A stretch of 64,000 nucleotides of DNA from Ehretia macrophylla (GCA_037974665.1 CM075767.1:89492644-89556643), one strand, 5' to 3'. Numbered from the stretch's first letter, positions 1 to 12,636 are shown. Numbers and translations are program-made. Notes: generated from the letters alone by a model not told the origin.

Positions 1-460
1 GCTTCACGTGGAGGTTGGGCCCACAAACAGAGGGCGTAGGGCTTGTGACCAGGTCTCCGTCGCTCCGGTGCCCATAACTTTTTATCCCTATGGAGTTACG
101 CGGCGCACAGCATACCGTTGGAAAGCTCTCCGAGAGCTCTACGACGGGGTTAGCAAGCTTGCTAGTTGTGGCCTTTTTGGAGCCCAAAATCGAACATTTT
201 CATCAGTTTCGGGCCACTTTTGTTATTATGCTCTGTTTTTCCATCCCCGATCGTACGTCGTGAGTTGTTAAAAGGACGACAACCTTACTCGCGGGACATT
301 AGAGGGCCCTACAATGCGTCGATATCACGTCTTCCAAGCATGCAGCGTTGTTGAAGCAGATGGGTTGTTGTTAAGCCCATTGGGCCTTCTGAATGGGCCA
401 TCTCTCTAGGCTAGGACTGTGAACCGTTAACACAAAAAGGTTTTCTACCCCTACCATGAC
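1..460 (+). repeat. Partial spacer at the left edge
   Basis: This is the distal part of a 5S spacer whose own 5S region lies left of the window. It begins in the G-box region (CACGTG at 6-11) and runs through the palindromes, the site II cluster (about 376-402) and the A-rich upstream element to the first complete 5S copy. It contains no gene. Confidence 0.93.
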
Positions 461-580
461 GGGTGCGATCATACCAGCACTAATGCACCAGATCCCATCA
501 GAACTCCGAAGTTAAGCTTGCTTGGGCGGGAGTTGTACTTGGATGGGTAACCCCCTAGGAAGTCCTCGTGTTGTACCCCC
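461..580 (+). rRNA. 5S rRNA copy 1, probably impaired
   Basis: Differences: G30A, G58T, A69G, A74T, A80T, G89A, G97A, C114T. Box A, IE and box C are all hit, so weak TFIIIA/Pol III use is expected. G30A and A69G are shared with copies 7 and 10, marking one family. Confidence 0.93.
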
Positions 581-1137
581 CTTTTCAATTTTTTTTTCTC
601 CGGTTAGGGTTGCCAAGATATTTTATCCACCGCATTTCTATTAGTGAATCCCACGGCACCTTGGGCAAGACAACGTCGATTCACGTGGAGGCCGGGCCCG
701 CAAACCGTGGGCGTAGGGCTTATGACCATGTGTCCGTCGCTTTGGTGCCCATAACTTTTGATCCGAAAGGAGTTACGTGGTGCACAACATACCGTTGGAA
801 AGCTCTCCAAGAGCTCTACGACAGGGTCAGCAAGCTTGCTTAATGTTCCCTTTTTGGGGCCCAAAATCGAACGTTTTCATTAGTTTCGGGCCACTTTTCT
901 TATTAAGCTTTATTTTTCGGTCCCTGATCGTAAGTCGTGAGCTTTTAAAAGGACGACTAATTTACTCGCGGGACATTCGAGTGCCCTACAATGCGTCGAT
1001 ATCACGTCCTGCGAGGATGCTGCGTTGTTGAAGCGGATGGGTTGTTGTTAAGCCCATTGGGCCTTCTGAGTAGGCCATCTCTCTAGGCTGGGACTGTGAA
1101 CCGCTAACACAAAAAGGAATTCTACCCCCAACATGAC

Positions 1138-1256
1138 GGGTGCGATCATACCAGCACTAATGCACCGGATCCCATTAGAACTCCAAGCTAAGCGTGCATG
1201 GGCGAGAGTAGTACTAGGATGGGTGACCCCGTGGGAAGTCCTTGTGTTGCACCCAT
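1138..1256 (+). rRNA. 5S rRNA copy 2, probably impaired
   Basis: Differences: C39T, one base lost at 48, T52C, T62A, C95G, C107T, and an altered 3' end (CCCAT). Box A is damaged. C39T, T52C and C95G are shared with copies 8 and 11, which also follow an A69G copy. Confidence 0.93.
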
Positions 1257-1813
1257 ATTTTCAATTTTTTTTCCTCCGGTTAGGGTTGCCGAGAAACTTT
1301 ATCCACCACATTTCTATTATCGAATCCCACGGCACCTTGGGCAAGACAACTTCGCTTCACGTGGAGGCTGGGCCCGCAAACCGAGATCGTAGGGCTTGTG
1401 ACCAGGTCTCTGTCGCTCTGGTGCCCGTAACTTTTGATCCGTTACGAGTTACGTGGCGCACAACATACCGTTGGAGAGCACTCCGAGCGCTCTACGACGG
1501 GGGCAGCTAGTTTGCTCGCTGTCCCCTTTTTGCTGCCCAAAATTGAACGTTTTCATCAGTTTCGGGCCACTTTTCTTATTAAGCTATGTTTTTCCATCCC
1601 GGATCGTATGTCGTGAGTTGTTAAAAGGACGACAACCTTACTCGCAGGACATTAGAAGGCTCTACAATACGTCGATATCACGTCTTGCGAGGAAGCTGCG
1701 TTGTTGAAGCGGATGGGTTGTTGTTAAACCCATTGGGCCTTCTGAATGGGCCATCTCTCTAGGCTGGGACTGTGAACCGTTAACACAAAAAGGAATTCTA
1801 CCCCCACCATGAT

Positions 1814-1933
1814 AGGTATGATCGTACCAGCACTAATGCATCGGATCCCATCAGAACTCCGAAGTTAAGCGTGCTTGGGCGAGAGTAGTACTAGGATGGG
1901 TGACCCCTTGGGAAGTCCTCGTGTTGCATCCCC
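1814..1933 (+). rRNA. 5S rRNA copy 3
   Basis: Differences: G1A, G5A, C6T, A11G, C28T, C95T, C116T. Box A and IE are intact and box C is changed only at variable position 95. Three changes in the 5' strand of helix I would weaken pairing of the RNA ends. Base -1 is T. Confidence 0.93.
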
Positions 1934-2489
1934 CTTTTCAATTTTTTTTTCTGCGGTTAGGGTTGCCGAGATACTTTATCCACCACATTTCTATTACTGA
2001 ATCCCACAGCGCCATGGGCAAGACAACTTCGCTTCACGTGGAGGCTGGGTCCGCAAATCGAGGGCGTAGGTCTTGTGACAAAGTCTCTGTCGCTCCGGTG
2101 CCCTTAACTTTTGATTTGTAAGGAGTTACGCGACGCACAGCATACCATTGCAAAGCTCTCCGAGAGCTCTACGACGGGGGTAGCTAGCTTGCTCACTGTA
2201 CCCTTTTTGGAGCCCAAAATTGACCATTTTCATCAGTTTCGGGCCACTTTTCTTATTAAGCTCTATTTTTCCGTCCGGGATCGTACGTCGTGAGTTGTTA
2301 AAAGGACGACAACCTTACTCGCGGGACATTAGAGGGCCCTACAATGCGAGATATCACGGCTTGCGAGGATGCTGCGTTGTTGAAGTGGATGGGCTATGGT
2401 TAAGCCCATTGGGCCTTCTGAATGGGCCATCTCTCTAGGCTGGGACTGTGAACCGTTAACACAAAAAGGAATTCTACCCCCACCATGAT

Positions 2490-2609
2490 GGGTGCGATCA
2501 TACCAGCACTAATGCACCGGATCCCATCAGAACTCCGTTGTTAAGTGTTCTTGGGCGAGAGTAGTACTAGGATGGGTGACCCCCAGGGAAGTCCTCATGT
2601 TTTACCCCC
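2490..2609 (+). rRNA. 5S rRNA copy 4, probably impaired
   Basis: Differences: A49T, A50T, C57T, G60T, T96A, G108A, G113T, C114T. Box A is hit three times and the 3' strand of helix I is altered. Confidence 0.93.
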
Positions 2610-3166
2610 CTTTTCAATTTTGTTTCCTCCGGTTAGGGTTGCCAAGATATTTTATCCACCACATTTCTATTATGGAATCGCACGGCATCTTGGGCAAGAC
2701 AACTTCGAATCACGTGGAGGCTGGGCCCGCAAACCGAGGGCGTAGGGATTGTTACCAGGTCTCCGTCGCTCCTGTGCCAATAACTTTTGATCCGTTAGGA
2801 GTTAAGCGGCGCACAGCAAACTGTTGGAAAGCTCTCCGAGAGCTCTACGACGGGGGCTGCAAGATTGCTCACTGTGCCCTTTTCGGAGCCCAAAATCGAA
2901 CGTTTTAATTAGTTTTGGGCCACTTTTCTTATTAAGCTCTGTTTATCCGTCCCGGATCGTACGTCGTGAGCTGTTAAAAGGATGACAACCAATCTCACAG
3001 GACATTAGAGGGTCCTACAATGTGTCAATATCACGTCTAGCGAGGATGCTGCGTTGTTTAACCGGACGGGTTGTTGTTAAGCCCATTGGGCCTTCTGAAG
3101 GGGCAATCTCTCTAGGCTGGGACTGTGAACCGTTAACACAAAAAGGAATTCTACCCCCACCATGAC

Positions 3167-3286
3167 GGGTACGATCATACCAGCACTAATGCACCGGATC
3201 CCATCAGAACTCCGAAGTTGAGCGTGCATGGGCGAGAGTAGTACTAGGATGGGTGACCCCGTGGGAAGTCCTCGTGTTGTACCCCC
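3167..3286 (+). rRNA. 5S rRNA copy 5
   Basis: Differences: G5A, A54G, T62A, C95G, C114T. G5A with C114T changes both strands near the base of helix I. Box A has two changes; IE is intact. Confidence 0.93.
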
Positions 3287-3843
3287 TTTTTGAATTTTTT
3301 TTCCTCCGGTTATGGTTGCCAATATATTTTATCCACCACATTTCTATTATCGAATCCCACGGCACATTGGGCACGACACTTTCGCTCCACTTGGAGGCTG
3401 GGCCCACAAACCGAGGGCGTAGGGCTTGTGACCAGGTCTCCGTCGCTCCGGTGCCCATAACTTTTGATCCCTATAGAGTTACGCAGCGCATAGCATACCG
3501 TAGGAAAGCTCTCCGAGAGCTTTACGACGGGGTTAGCAAGCTAGCTAGTTGTGGCCTTTTTGGACCCCAAAATTGACCATTTTTATCAGTTTCGGGCCCC
3601 TTTTGTTATTAAGCTCTGTTTTTCCGTCCCGGATCATATGTCGTGAGGTGTTAAAAGGACGACAACCTTACTCACTGGACATTAGAGGACCCTACAATGC
3701 GTCGATATCACGTCTTGCGAGGATGCTGGGTTGTTGAAGCAGATGGGTTGTTGTTAAGCCCCTTGGACCTTCTGAATGGGCCATCTCTATAGGCTGGGAC
3801 TGTGAACCGTTAACACAAAATGGAATTCTACCCCCAACATGAC

Positions 3844-3964
3844 GGGTGCGATCATACCAGCACTAATGCACCGGATCCCATCAGAACTCCGAAGTTAAGC
3901 GTGCTTGGGCGAGAGTAGTACTAGGATGGGTGACCCCCTTGGGAAGTCCTTGTGTTGCACCCCC
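3844..3964 (+). rRNA. 5S rRNA copy 6, near consensus
   Basis: The only differences are one extra T after position 96 (121 nt in all) and C107T. Box A and IE are perfect. The insertion sits at the 3' edge of box C. Confidence 0.94.
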
Positions 3965-4522
3965 CTTTTCAATTTTTTTTTCCTCCGGTTAGGGTTGCAT
4001 AGATACCTTATCTATCACATTTCTATTATCGAATCCCCCGGCACCTTAGGCAAGACAACTTCTCTTCACGTGGAGGCTGGGGCAGCAAACCGAGGGCATA
4101 GGGCTTGTGACCACGTCTCCGTTGCTCTGGTGCCCATAACTTTTGATCCGTCAGGAGTTACGCGACGCACAGCATACCGTTGGAAATCTCTCTAGGAGCT
4201 CGACGACGAGGGCAGCAATTTTGCTTGCTGTACCCTTTTTGGAGCCCAAAATTGAACGTCTTCATCAGTTTCGGGCCACTTTTCTTATTAAGCTCTGTTT
4301 TTCCCTCCCGGATCGTACGTCGTTAGTTGTTAAAAGGATGACAAGCTTACTCGCGAAACATTAGTGGAAACTACAATGCGTCGATATCACGTCTTCCAAG
4401 CATTCTGCGTTATTCAAGCGGATGTGTTGTTGTTAAGCCCATTGGGCCTTCTGAATGGGCCATCTCTCTAGGCTGGGACTGTGAACCGTTAACACAAAAA
4501 GGAATTCTACCCCTACAATGAC

Positions 4523-4642
4523 GGGTGCGATCATACCAGCACTAATGCACCAGATCCCATCAGAACTCCGAAGTTAAGCGTGCTTGGGCGGGAGTAGTAC
4601 TAGGATGGGTGACCCCTTGGGAAGTCCTCGTGTTGCACCCCC
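4523..4642 (+). rRNA. 5S rRNA copy 7
   Basis: Differences: G30A, A69G, C95T. Box A is intact and IE has one change. The first terminator tract is only TTT, followed by a T9 tract. Family partner of copies 1 and 10. Confidence 0.94.
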
Positions 4643-5199
4643 CTTTCCAATTTTTTTTTCTCCGGTTAGGGTTGCCAAGATATTTTATCCACCACATTTC
4701 TATTATCGAATCCCACGGCACCTTGGGCAAGACAACTTTGCTTCACGTGGAGGCTGGGCCCGAAAACCGAGGGCATAGGGCTTGTGACCATGTCTCCGTC
4801 ACTCTGGTGCCCATAACTTTTGATCCGTAAGGAGTTACGCGGCGCACAACATACCGTTGGAAATCTCTCCGAGAGCTCTACGACGAGGTCAGCGAGCTTG
4901 CTCATTGTGCGCTTTTTGGAGCCCAAAATCGAACGTTTTCATCAGTTTCGGGACACTTTTCTTATTAAGCTTTGTTTTTCGGTCCCTGATCGTACGTCGT
5001 GAGCTTTTAAAAGGACGACAAATTTACTCGCGGGACATTAGAGTGCCCTACAATGCGTCGATATCACGTCTTGCGAGGATACTGCGGTGTTGAAGCGGAT
5101 GGGTTGTTGTTAAGCCCATTGGGCCTTCTGAGTGGGCCATCTCTCTCGGCTGGGACTGTGAACCGCAAACACAAAAAGGAATTCTACCCCCAACATGAC

Positions 5200-5319
5200 G
5201 GGTTCGATCATACCAGCACTAATGCACCGGATCCCATTAGAACTCCGAGGCTAAGCGTGCTTGGGCGATAGTAGTACTAGGATGGGTGACCCCGTGGGAA
5301 GTCCTCGTGTTGCACCCAC
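5200..5319 (+). rRNA. 5S rRNA copy 8, probably impaired
   Basis: Differences: G5T, C39T, A50G, T52C, G70T, C95G, C119A. Box A and IE are both hit. Shares G5T, C39T, T52C and C95G with copy 11, 2,031 bp downstream. Confidence 0.93.
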
Positions 5320-5876
5320 ATTTTAAATTTTTTTTCCTTCGGTTAGGGTTGCCGAGAAACTTCATCCACCATATTTCTATTATCGAATCCCACGGCACCT
5401 TGGGCAAGACAACTTCGCTTCACGTGGAGGCTGGGCCCGTAAACCGAGATCGTAGGGCTTGTGACCAGGTCTCTGTCGCTCCGGTGCTCATAACTTTTGA
5501 TCCGTAAGGAGTTACGCGGCACACAACATACCGTTGGAAAGCTCTCTGATAGCTCTACGACGGGGGCAGCTAGCTTGCTCGCTGTCCCCTTTTTGGAGCC
5601 CAAAATTGAACGTTTTCATCAGTTTCGAGCCATTTTTCTTATTAAGCTCTCTTTTTCCATCCCGGATCGTACGTCGTGAGTTGTTAAAAGGACGACAACC
5701 TTACTCAGGGGAAATTAGAAGGCTCTATAATGCGTCGATATGACGTCTTGTGAGGATGCTGCGTTGTTGAAGCAGATGGGTTGTTGTTAAGCCCATTGGG
5801 CCTTCTAAATGGGCCATCTCTCTAGGCTGGGACTGTGAACAGTTAACACAAAAAGGAATTCGACCCCCAACATGAC

Positions 5877-5996
5877 GGGTGCGATCATACCAGCACTAAT
5901 GCACCGGATCCCATCAGAACTCCGAAGTTCAGCGTGCTTGGGCGAGAGTAGTACTAGGATTGGTGACCCCCTGGGAAGTCCTCGTGTTGCACCCCC
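5877..5996 (+). rRNA. 5S rRNA copy 9
   Basis: Differences: A54C (box A) and G85T (box C). Otherwise consensus. A54C recurs in copies 15 and 19, which also share a CACCATGGGC variant in the following spacer. Confidence 0.94.
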
Positions 5997-6553
5997 CTTT
6001 TCTATTTTTTTTCTTCCGGTTAGGGTTGCCAAGACACTTTATCTACCACATTTCTATTATCGAATCCCACTGCACCATGGGCAAGACAACTTTGCTTCAC
6101 GTGGAGGCTAGGCCCGCAAACCGAGGGCGTAGGGCTTGTGACCAGGTCTCCGTCGCTCCGGTGCCAATACCTTTTGATCGGTAAGGAGTTACGCGACGCA
6201 TAGCATACCTTTCGAAATCTCTCTAAGAGCTCGACGACGAGGGCAGCAAGTTTGCTCGCTGTACCCTATTTGGAGCCCAAAATCGAACGTCTTCATCAGT
6301 TTCGGGCCACTTTTCTTATTAAGCTCTGTTTTTCCGTCCCGGATCGTACGTCGTGAGTTGTTAAATGGACGACAACCTTACTCACAGAACATTAGTGGGA
6401 ACTACAATGCGTCGATATCACGTCTTCCAAGCATGGTGCGTTGTTAAAGCGGATGGGTTGTTGTTAAGCCCATTGGGCCTTCTGAATGGGCTATCTCTCT
6501 AGGCTGGGACTGTTAACCGTTAACACAAAAAGGAATTCTACCCCTACCATGAC

Positions 6554-6673
6554 GAGTGCGATCATACCAGCACTAATGCACCAGATCCCATCAGAATTCC
6601 GAAGTTATGCGTGCTTGGGCGGGAGTAGTACTAGGATGGGTGACCGCCTGGGAAGTCCTCGTGTTGCGCCCCC
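6554..6673 (+). rRNA. 5S rRNA copy 10, probably impaired
   Basis: Differences: G2A, G30A, C44T, A55T, A69G, C93G, A115G. Each control element carries at least one change. Family partner of copies 1 and 7. Confidence 0.93.
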
Positions 6674-7230
6674 CTTTTCAATTTGTTTTTCTCCGGTTAT
6701 GGTTGCCAAGATATTTTATCCACCACATTTCTATTATCGAATCCCTCGGCACCTTGGGCAAGACAACTTTGCTTCACGTGGAGGCTGGGCCCGCAAACCG
6801 AGGGCATAGGGCTTGTGACCATGTGTCCATCGCTTCGGTGCCCATAACTTTTGATCCGTAAGGAGTTACGTGGCGCACAACATACCGTTGGAAAGCTCTC
6901 CGAGAGCTCTACGACGGGGTCAGCGAGCTTGCTCATTGGGCCCTTTTTGGAGCCCAAAATCGAACGTTTTCATCAGTTTTGGGCCACTTTTCTTATTAAG
7001 CTTTGTTTTTCGATCCCTGATCGTACGTCGTGAGCTTTTAAAAGGACGACAAATTTACTCGCGAGACATTAGAGTGCCATACAATGCGTCGATATCACGT
7101 CTTGCGAGGATGCTGTGTTGTTGAAGCGGATGGGTTGTTGTTACGCCCATTGGGCCTTCTGAGTGGGCCATCTCTCTAGGCTGGGACTGTGAACCGCAAA
7201 CACAAAAAGGAATTCTACCCCCAACATGAC

Positions 7231-7350
7231 GGGTTCGATCATACCAGCACTAATGCACCGGATCCCATTAGAACTCTGAAGCTAAGCGTGGTTGGGCGAG
7301 AGTAGTACTAGGATGGGTGACTCCGTGGGAAGTCCTCGTGTTGCACCCAC
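7231..7350 (+). rRNA. 5S rRNA copy 11, probably impaired
   Basis: Differences: G5T, C39T, C47T, T52C, C61G, C92T, C95G, C119A. Box A and box C are hit. Close relative of copy 8. Confidence 0.93.
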
Positions 7351-7906
7351 ATTTTAAATTTTTTTTCCTTCGGTTAGGGTTGCCGAGAAACTTTATCCAC
7401 CATATTTCTATTATCGAATCCCACGGCACCTTGGGCAAGACAACTTCGCTTCACGTGGAGGCTGGGCCCGCAAACCGAGATCGTAGGGCTTGTGACCAGG
7501 TCTCTGTCGCTTCGGTTCCCATAACTTTTGATCCGTAAGGAGTTACGTGGCGCACAACATACCATTGGAAAGGTCTCCGAGAGCACTACGACGGGGCAGC
7601 TAGCTTGCTCGCTGTCCTATTTTTGGAGCCCAAAATGGAACGTTTTCATCAGTTTCGGGCCACTTTTCTTATTAAGCTATGTTTTTCCATCCCGGATCGT
7701 ACGTCGTGAGTTGTTAAAAGGATAACAACCTTACTCGCGGGACATTAGAAGGCTGTACAATGTGTCGATATCACGTCTCGTGAGGATGCTGTGTTGTTGA
7801 AGAGGATGGGTTGTCGTTAAGCCCATTGGGCCTTCTGAATGGGCCATCACTCTAGGCTGGGACTGCGAACCATTAACACAAAAAGGAATTCTACCCCCAC
7901 CATGAC

Positions 7907-8026
7907 GGGTGAAATCATACCAATACTAATGAACCGGATCCCATCAGAACTCCGAAGTTAAGCGTTCTTGGGCGAGAGTAGTACTAGGATGGGTTACCCC
8001 ATGGGAAGTCCTCGTGTTGCACCACC
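7907..8026 (+). rRNA. 5S rRNA copy 12, probably pseudogene
   Basis: Differences: C6A, G7A, G17A, C18T, C26A, G60T, G89T, C95A, C118A. Helix I, box A and box C are affected. The following spacer lacks 11 bp at about 8484, shortening the unit to 666 bp. Confidence 0.92.
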
Positions 8027-8572
8027 CTTTTCAATTTTTTTTCCTCCGGTTAGGGTTGCCAAGATATTTTATCCACCACATTTCTATTATCGAATCCCAC
8101 GGCACCTTGGGCATGACAACTTCGCTTCACGTGGAGGCTGGGCCACCAAACCGAGGGCATAGGGCTTGTGACGAGGTCTCCGTCGCTCCGGTGCCCATAA
8201 CTTTTGATTCGTAAGGAGTTGCGTGGTGCACAACATACCATTGGAAAGCTCTCCGAGAGCTCTACGATGTGGTCAGCAAGCTTGCTCGTTGTACCATTTT
8301 TGGAGCCCAAAATCGAACGTTTTCATCAGTTTTGGGCCACTTTTCTTATTAAGCTTTGTTTTTTGGTCCCGGATCATACGTCGTGAGCTTTTAAAAGGAC
8401 GACAACCTTACTTGCGGGGCATTAGAGTGCCCTACAATGCGTCGATATCACGTCTTGTGAGGATGCTGCGTTGTTGAAGCGGATAAGCCCATTGGGCTTT
8501 CTGAGTAGGCCATCTCTCTAGGCTGGGACTGTGAACCGTTAACACAAAAAGGAATTCTACCCCCAACATGAC

Positions 8573-8692
8573 GGGTGCGATCATACCTGCACTAATGCAC
8601 CAAATCCCATCAGAACTCCGAAGTTAATCGTGCTTGGGCGAGAGTAGTACTAGGATCGGTGACCCCCTGCAATGTCCTCGTGTTGCACCCCC
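8573..8692 (+). rRNA. 5S rRNA copy 13, probably pseudogene
   Basis: Differences: A16T, G30A, G31A, G56T, G85C, G98C, G99A, A101T. The G98C/G99A pair recurs in copies 17, 21 and 29. The first terminator tract is TTT. Confidence 0.92.
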
Positions 8693-9251
8693 CTTTCCAT
8701 TTTTTTTTCCTCCAGTTAGGGTAGCCAAGATACTTTATCCACCACATTTCTATTGTTGAATCCCACGGCACCTTGGGCAAGACAATTTCGCTTCACGTGG
8801 AGGCTGGGCCCGCAAACCGAGGGCGTGGGGCTTGTGACGAGGTCTCCGTCGCTCCAGTGCACATAAATTTTGATCCGTAAGGCGTTACATGGCGCACAGC
8901 ATACCATTGGAAAGCTCTCCGAGAGCTCTACGATGGGGGCAGCCAGTTTCCTCAGTTGTGCCTATTTTTGGAGCCTAAAATCAAACGCTTTCATCAGTTT
9001 CGGGCCACTTTTCTAGTTTTGCTCTGTTTATCCTTCCCGGATCGTACATAGTGAGCTGTTAAAAGGATGACAACCTTACTTGCGGGACATTAGACGGCCC
9101 TTCAACGCATCGATATCACGTCTTGCGAGGATGCTACGTTGTTAAAGCGGATGGGTTGTTGTTAAGCCCATTAGGCCTTCTGAATGGGCAATCTCTCTAG
9201 GCTGGGACTGTGAACCGTTAACACAAAAAGGAATTCTACCCCCACCATGAC

Positions 9252-9371
9252 GGGTGAGATCATTACAGTACTAATGCACCAGATCCAATCATAACTCCGA
9301 AGTTAAGCGTTCTCGGGCGAGAGTAGTACTAGGATGAGTTACCCCGTGGGAAGTCCTCGTGTTGCACCCCC
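9252..9371 (+). rRNA. 5S rRNA copy 14, probably pseudogene
   Basis: Differences: C6A, A13T, C14A, C18T, G30A, C36A, G41T, G60T, T63C, G86A, G89T, C95G. Among the more degraded copies. G86A/G89T recurs in copies 22-25 and 30. Confidence 0.92.
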
Positions 9372-9928
9372 CTTTTGAATTTTTTTTCCTCCGGTTAGGG
9401 TTGCCAAGATATTTTATCCACCACATTTCTATTATCGAATCCCACGACACCTTGGACACGACAACTTCGCTTCACGTGGATGCTGGGCCCGCAAACCGAG
9501 GGTGAAGGGCTTGTGTCCAGGTCTCTGTCGCTCCAGTGCCCATAACTTTTGATCCCTATGGAGCTATGCGGCGCACAGCATACCATTGGAAAGCTCTCCG
9601 AGAGCTCTACGACGGGGTTAGCAAGCTTGCTAGTCGTGCCCTTTTTGGAGCCCAAAATCGAACATTTTCATCAGTTTCGGGCCACCTTTCTTATTAAGCT
9701 CTGTTTTTCGGTCCCGGATCGTACGTCGTGAGCTGTTAAAAGGATGACAACATTACTCGCGGGGAATTAGGGGGCCCTACAATGCGTCGATATCACGTCT
9801 TGCGAGGATGCTGCGTTGTTGAGACGGATGGGTTGTTGTTAAGCCCATTGGGCCTTCTGAATTGGCCATCTCTCTAGGCTGGGACTGTGAACCGTTAACA
9901 CAAAAAGGAATTCGACCCCCAACATGAC

Positions 9929-10048
9929 GGGTGCGATCATACCAGCACTAATGCACCGGATCCCATCAAAACTCCGAAGTTCAGCGTGCTTAGGCGAGAG
10001 TAGTACTAGGATGGGTGACCCCCTGGGAAGTCCTCGTGTTGCACCCCC
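9929..10048 (+). rRNA. 5S rRNA copy 15
   Basis: Differences: G41A, A54C, G64A. Two box A changes; IE and box C are intact. Shares G41A and A54C with copy 19, four units downstream. Confidence 0.94.
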
Positions 10049-10605
10049 ATTTTCAATTTTTTTTCCTCCGGTTAGGGTTGCCAAGACACTTTATCTACCA
10101 CATTTCTATTATCGAATCCCACGGCACCATGGGCAAGACAACTTTGCTTCACGTGGAGGCTAGGCCCGCAAACCATGGGCGTAGGGCTTGTGACCAGGTC
10201 TCCGTCGCTCCGGTGCCCATACCTTTTGATCCGTAAGGAGTTACGCGACGCACAGCATACCGTTGGAAAGCCCTCTGAGAATTCGACGACGAGGGCAGCA
10301 AGCTTGCTCGCTGTACCCTTTTTGGAGCCCAAAATCGAACGTTTTCATGAGGTTCAGGCCACTTTTCTTATTAAGCTCTATTTTTTCATCCCGAATCGTA
10401 CGTCGTGAGTTGTTAAAAGGACGACAACCTTACTCACGGGACGTTAGAGGGCCCTACAATGCGTCGATATCACATCTTCCAAGCATGTTGTGTTGTTGAA
10501 GCGGATGCGTTGTTGTTAAGCCCATTGGGCCTTCTGAATGGGCCATCTCTCTAGGCTGGGACTGTGAACCGTTAACACAAAAAGGAATTCTAGCCGTACC
10601 GTGAT

Positions 10606-10725
10606 GGGTCCGATCATACCAGCACTAATGCACCGGATCCCATCAGAACTCCGAAGTTAAGCGTGCTTGGGCAAGAGTAGTACTAGGATAAGTGACCCCC
10701 TGGGAAGTCCTCGTGTTGCACCCCC
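10606..10725 (+). rRNA. 5S rRNA copy 16
   Basis: Differences: G5C, G68A, G85A, G86A. Box A is intact; IE and box C are changed. G68A recurs in copies 18 and 20. Base -1 is T. Confidence 0.93.
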
Positions 10726-11281
10726 CTTTTCAATTTTTTTTACTCCGGTTAGGGTTGCCAAGATATTTTATCCACCACATTTCTATTATCAAATCCCACG
10801 GCACCTTGGGCAAGGCAACTTTGCTTCACGTGGAGGCTGGGCCCGCAAACCGAGGGTGTAGGGCTTGTGACCATGTCTCCGTCGCTCTGGTGCCCATAAC
10901 TTTTGATTCGTAAGGAGTTGCGCGGCGCACAGCATACTGTTGGAAACCTCTCTGAGAGCTCTACGACGGGGTCAGCAAGCTTGCTCGTTGTACCCTTATG
11001 GAGCCCAAAATCGAACGTTTTCATCAGTTTCGGGCCACTTTTCTTATTAAGCTTTGTTTTTCGGTCCCGGATCGTACGTCGTGAGCTTTTAAAAGGACGA
11101 CAACCTTACTTGCGGGACATTAGAGTGCCCTACAATGCGTCGATATCACGTCTTGCGAGGATGCTGTGTTGTTGAAGCAGATGGGTTGTTGTTAAGCCCA
11201 TTGGGCCTTCTGAGTGGGCCATCTCTCTAGGCTGGGACTGTGAACCGTTAACACAAAAAGGAATTCTACCCCCAACATGAC

Positions 11282-11401
11282 GGGTACGATCATACCAGCA
11301 CTAATGTACCGAATCCCATCAGAACTCCGAAGCTAAGCGTGCTTGGGCGAGAATAGTACTAGGATGGGTGACCCCCTACAAAGTCCTCGTGTTGCACCCA
11401 C
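11282..11401 (+). rRNA. 5S rRNA copy 17, probably impaired
   Basis: Differences: G5A, C26T, G31A, T52C, G72A, G97A, G98C, G99A and a changed last base. The 3' part of box C is damaged as in copies 13, 21 and 29. The first terminator tract is TTT. Confidence 0.92.
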
Positions 11402-11959
11402 CTTTCCAATTTTTTTTCCTCCGGTTAGGGTTGCGAAGTTACTTTATCCACCACATTTCTATTGTTGAATCCCACGGCACCTTGGGCAAGACAATTTCAC
11501 TTCACGTGGAGGCTGGGCCCGCAAATCGAGGGCGTAGGGCTTGTCACCAGGTCTCCGTCGCTCCGGTGCCCATAACTTTTGATCCGTAAGGAGTTACGCG
11601 GCGCACAGCATACCGTTGGAAAGCTCTACGAGAGCTCTACGACAGGGGCAGCCAGCTTGCTCGCTTGGCCCTTTTTTGGATCCCAAAATCGAAAGTTTTC
11701 ATCAGTTTTGGGCCACTTTTCTAGTTTTGCTCTGTTTATCCTTCCCGGATCGTACATAGTGAGCTGTTAAAAGGACGACAACCTTACTCGCGGGACATTA
11801 GAGGGCCCTACAACGCATCAATATCACGTCTTGCGAGGATGCTACGTTGTTAAAGCGGATGGGTTGTTGTTAAGCGCATTAGGCCTTCTGAATGGGCAAT
11901 CTCTCTATGCTGGGACTGTGAACTATTAACACAAAAAGGAATTCTAGTCCTACCATGAC

Positions 11960-12079
11960 GGGTGCGATCATACCAGCACTAATGCACCGGATCCCATCAG
12001 AACTCCGAAGTTAAGCGTGCTTGGGCAAGAGTAGTACTAGGATGGGTGACCCCTTGGGAAGTCCTCATGTTGCACTGCC
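11960..12079 (+). rRNA. 5S rRNA copy 18
   Basis: Differences: G68A, C95T, G108A, C116T, C117G. Box A is intact. The 3' strand of helix I has two changes. Confidence 0.93.
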
Positions 12080-12636
12080 CTTTTCAATTTTTTTTGCTCC
12101 GGTTTGGGTTGCCAAGATACTTTACCCACCAAATTTCTATTATCGAATCCCACAGCACCTTGGGCATGACAACTTCGCTTCATGTGGAGGCTGGGCCTAC
12201 AAACCGAGGGCGTAGGGCTTGTGACCAGGTCTCTGTCGCTCCAGTGCCCATAACTTTTGATCCCTATGGAGTTACGCGACGCACGTCATACCGTTGGAAA
12301 GCTCTCCGAGAACTCTACGACGGGGTTAGCAAGTTTGCTAGTCGTGCCCTTTTTGGAGCCCAAAATTGAACATTTTCATCAGTTTCGGCCCACTTTTCTT
12401 ATTAAGCTCTATTTTTCGGTGCCGGATAGTACGTCGTGAGCTGTTAAAAGGACGACAACATTACTCGCGGGGCATTAGAAGGCCCTACAATACGTCGATA
12501 TCATGTCCTGCGAGGATGCTGCGTTGTTGAAGCTGATGGGTTGTTGTTAAGCCCATTGGGACTTCTGAATGTGCCATCTCTCTAGGCTGGGACTTTGAAC
12601 CGTTAACACAAAAAGGAATTCGACCCCCAACATGAC

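Larger units (their letters stand above)
4173..7830 (+). repeat. Three-unit higher-order repeat, 2,031-bp period
   Basis: The tail of unit 6 plus units 7 and 8 recur as the tail of unit 9 plus units 10 and 11. Shared markers: AACGTCTTCATCAG in the tails, G30A/A69G in copies 7 and 10, and G5T/C39T/T52C/C95G with GAGAAACTT in the spacer in units 8 and 11. Units 1-2 are a third, partial copy of the last two members. Confidence 0.8.

Noticed and set aside
604..864. Recurring - strand open frame of about 86 codons in many units (for example 604-864, 4666-4926, 63593-63853)
   Set aside because: It covers 5S spacer antisense, is broken by indels in many units, shows no codon-position conservation, and its predicted protein matches no family I recognise. 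It recurs only because the unit repeats.
1900..2121. Recurring + strand frames of 60-78 codons in each unit, some starting inside the 5S box C
   Set aside because: They start within an RNA gene or mid-spacer, overlap each other in different frames, and change by non-triplet indels between units. Repeat by-products, not genes.
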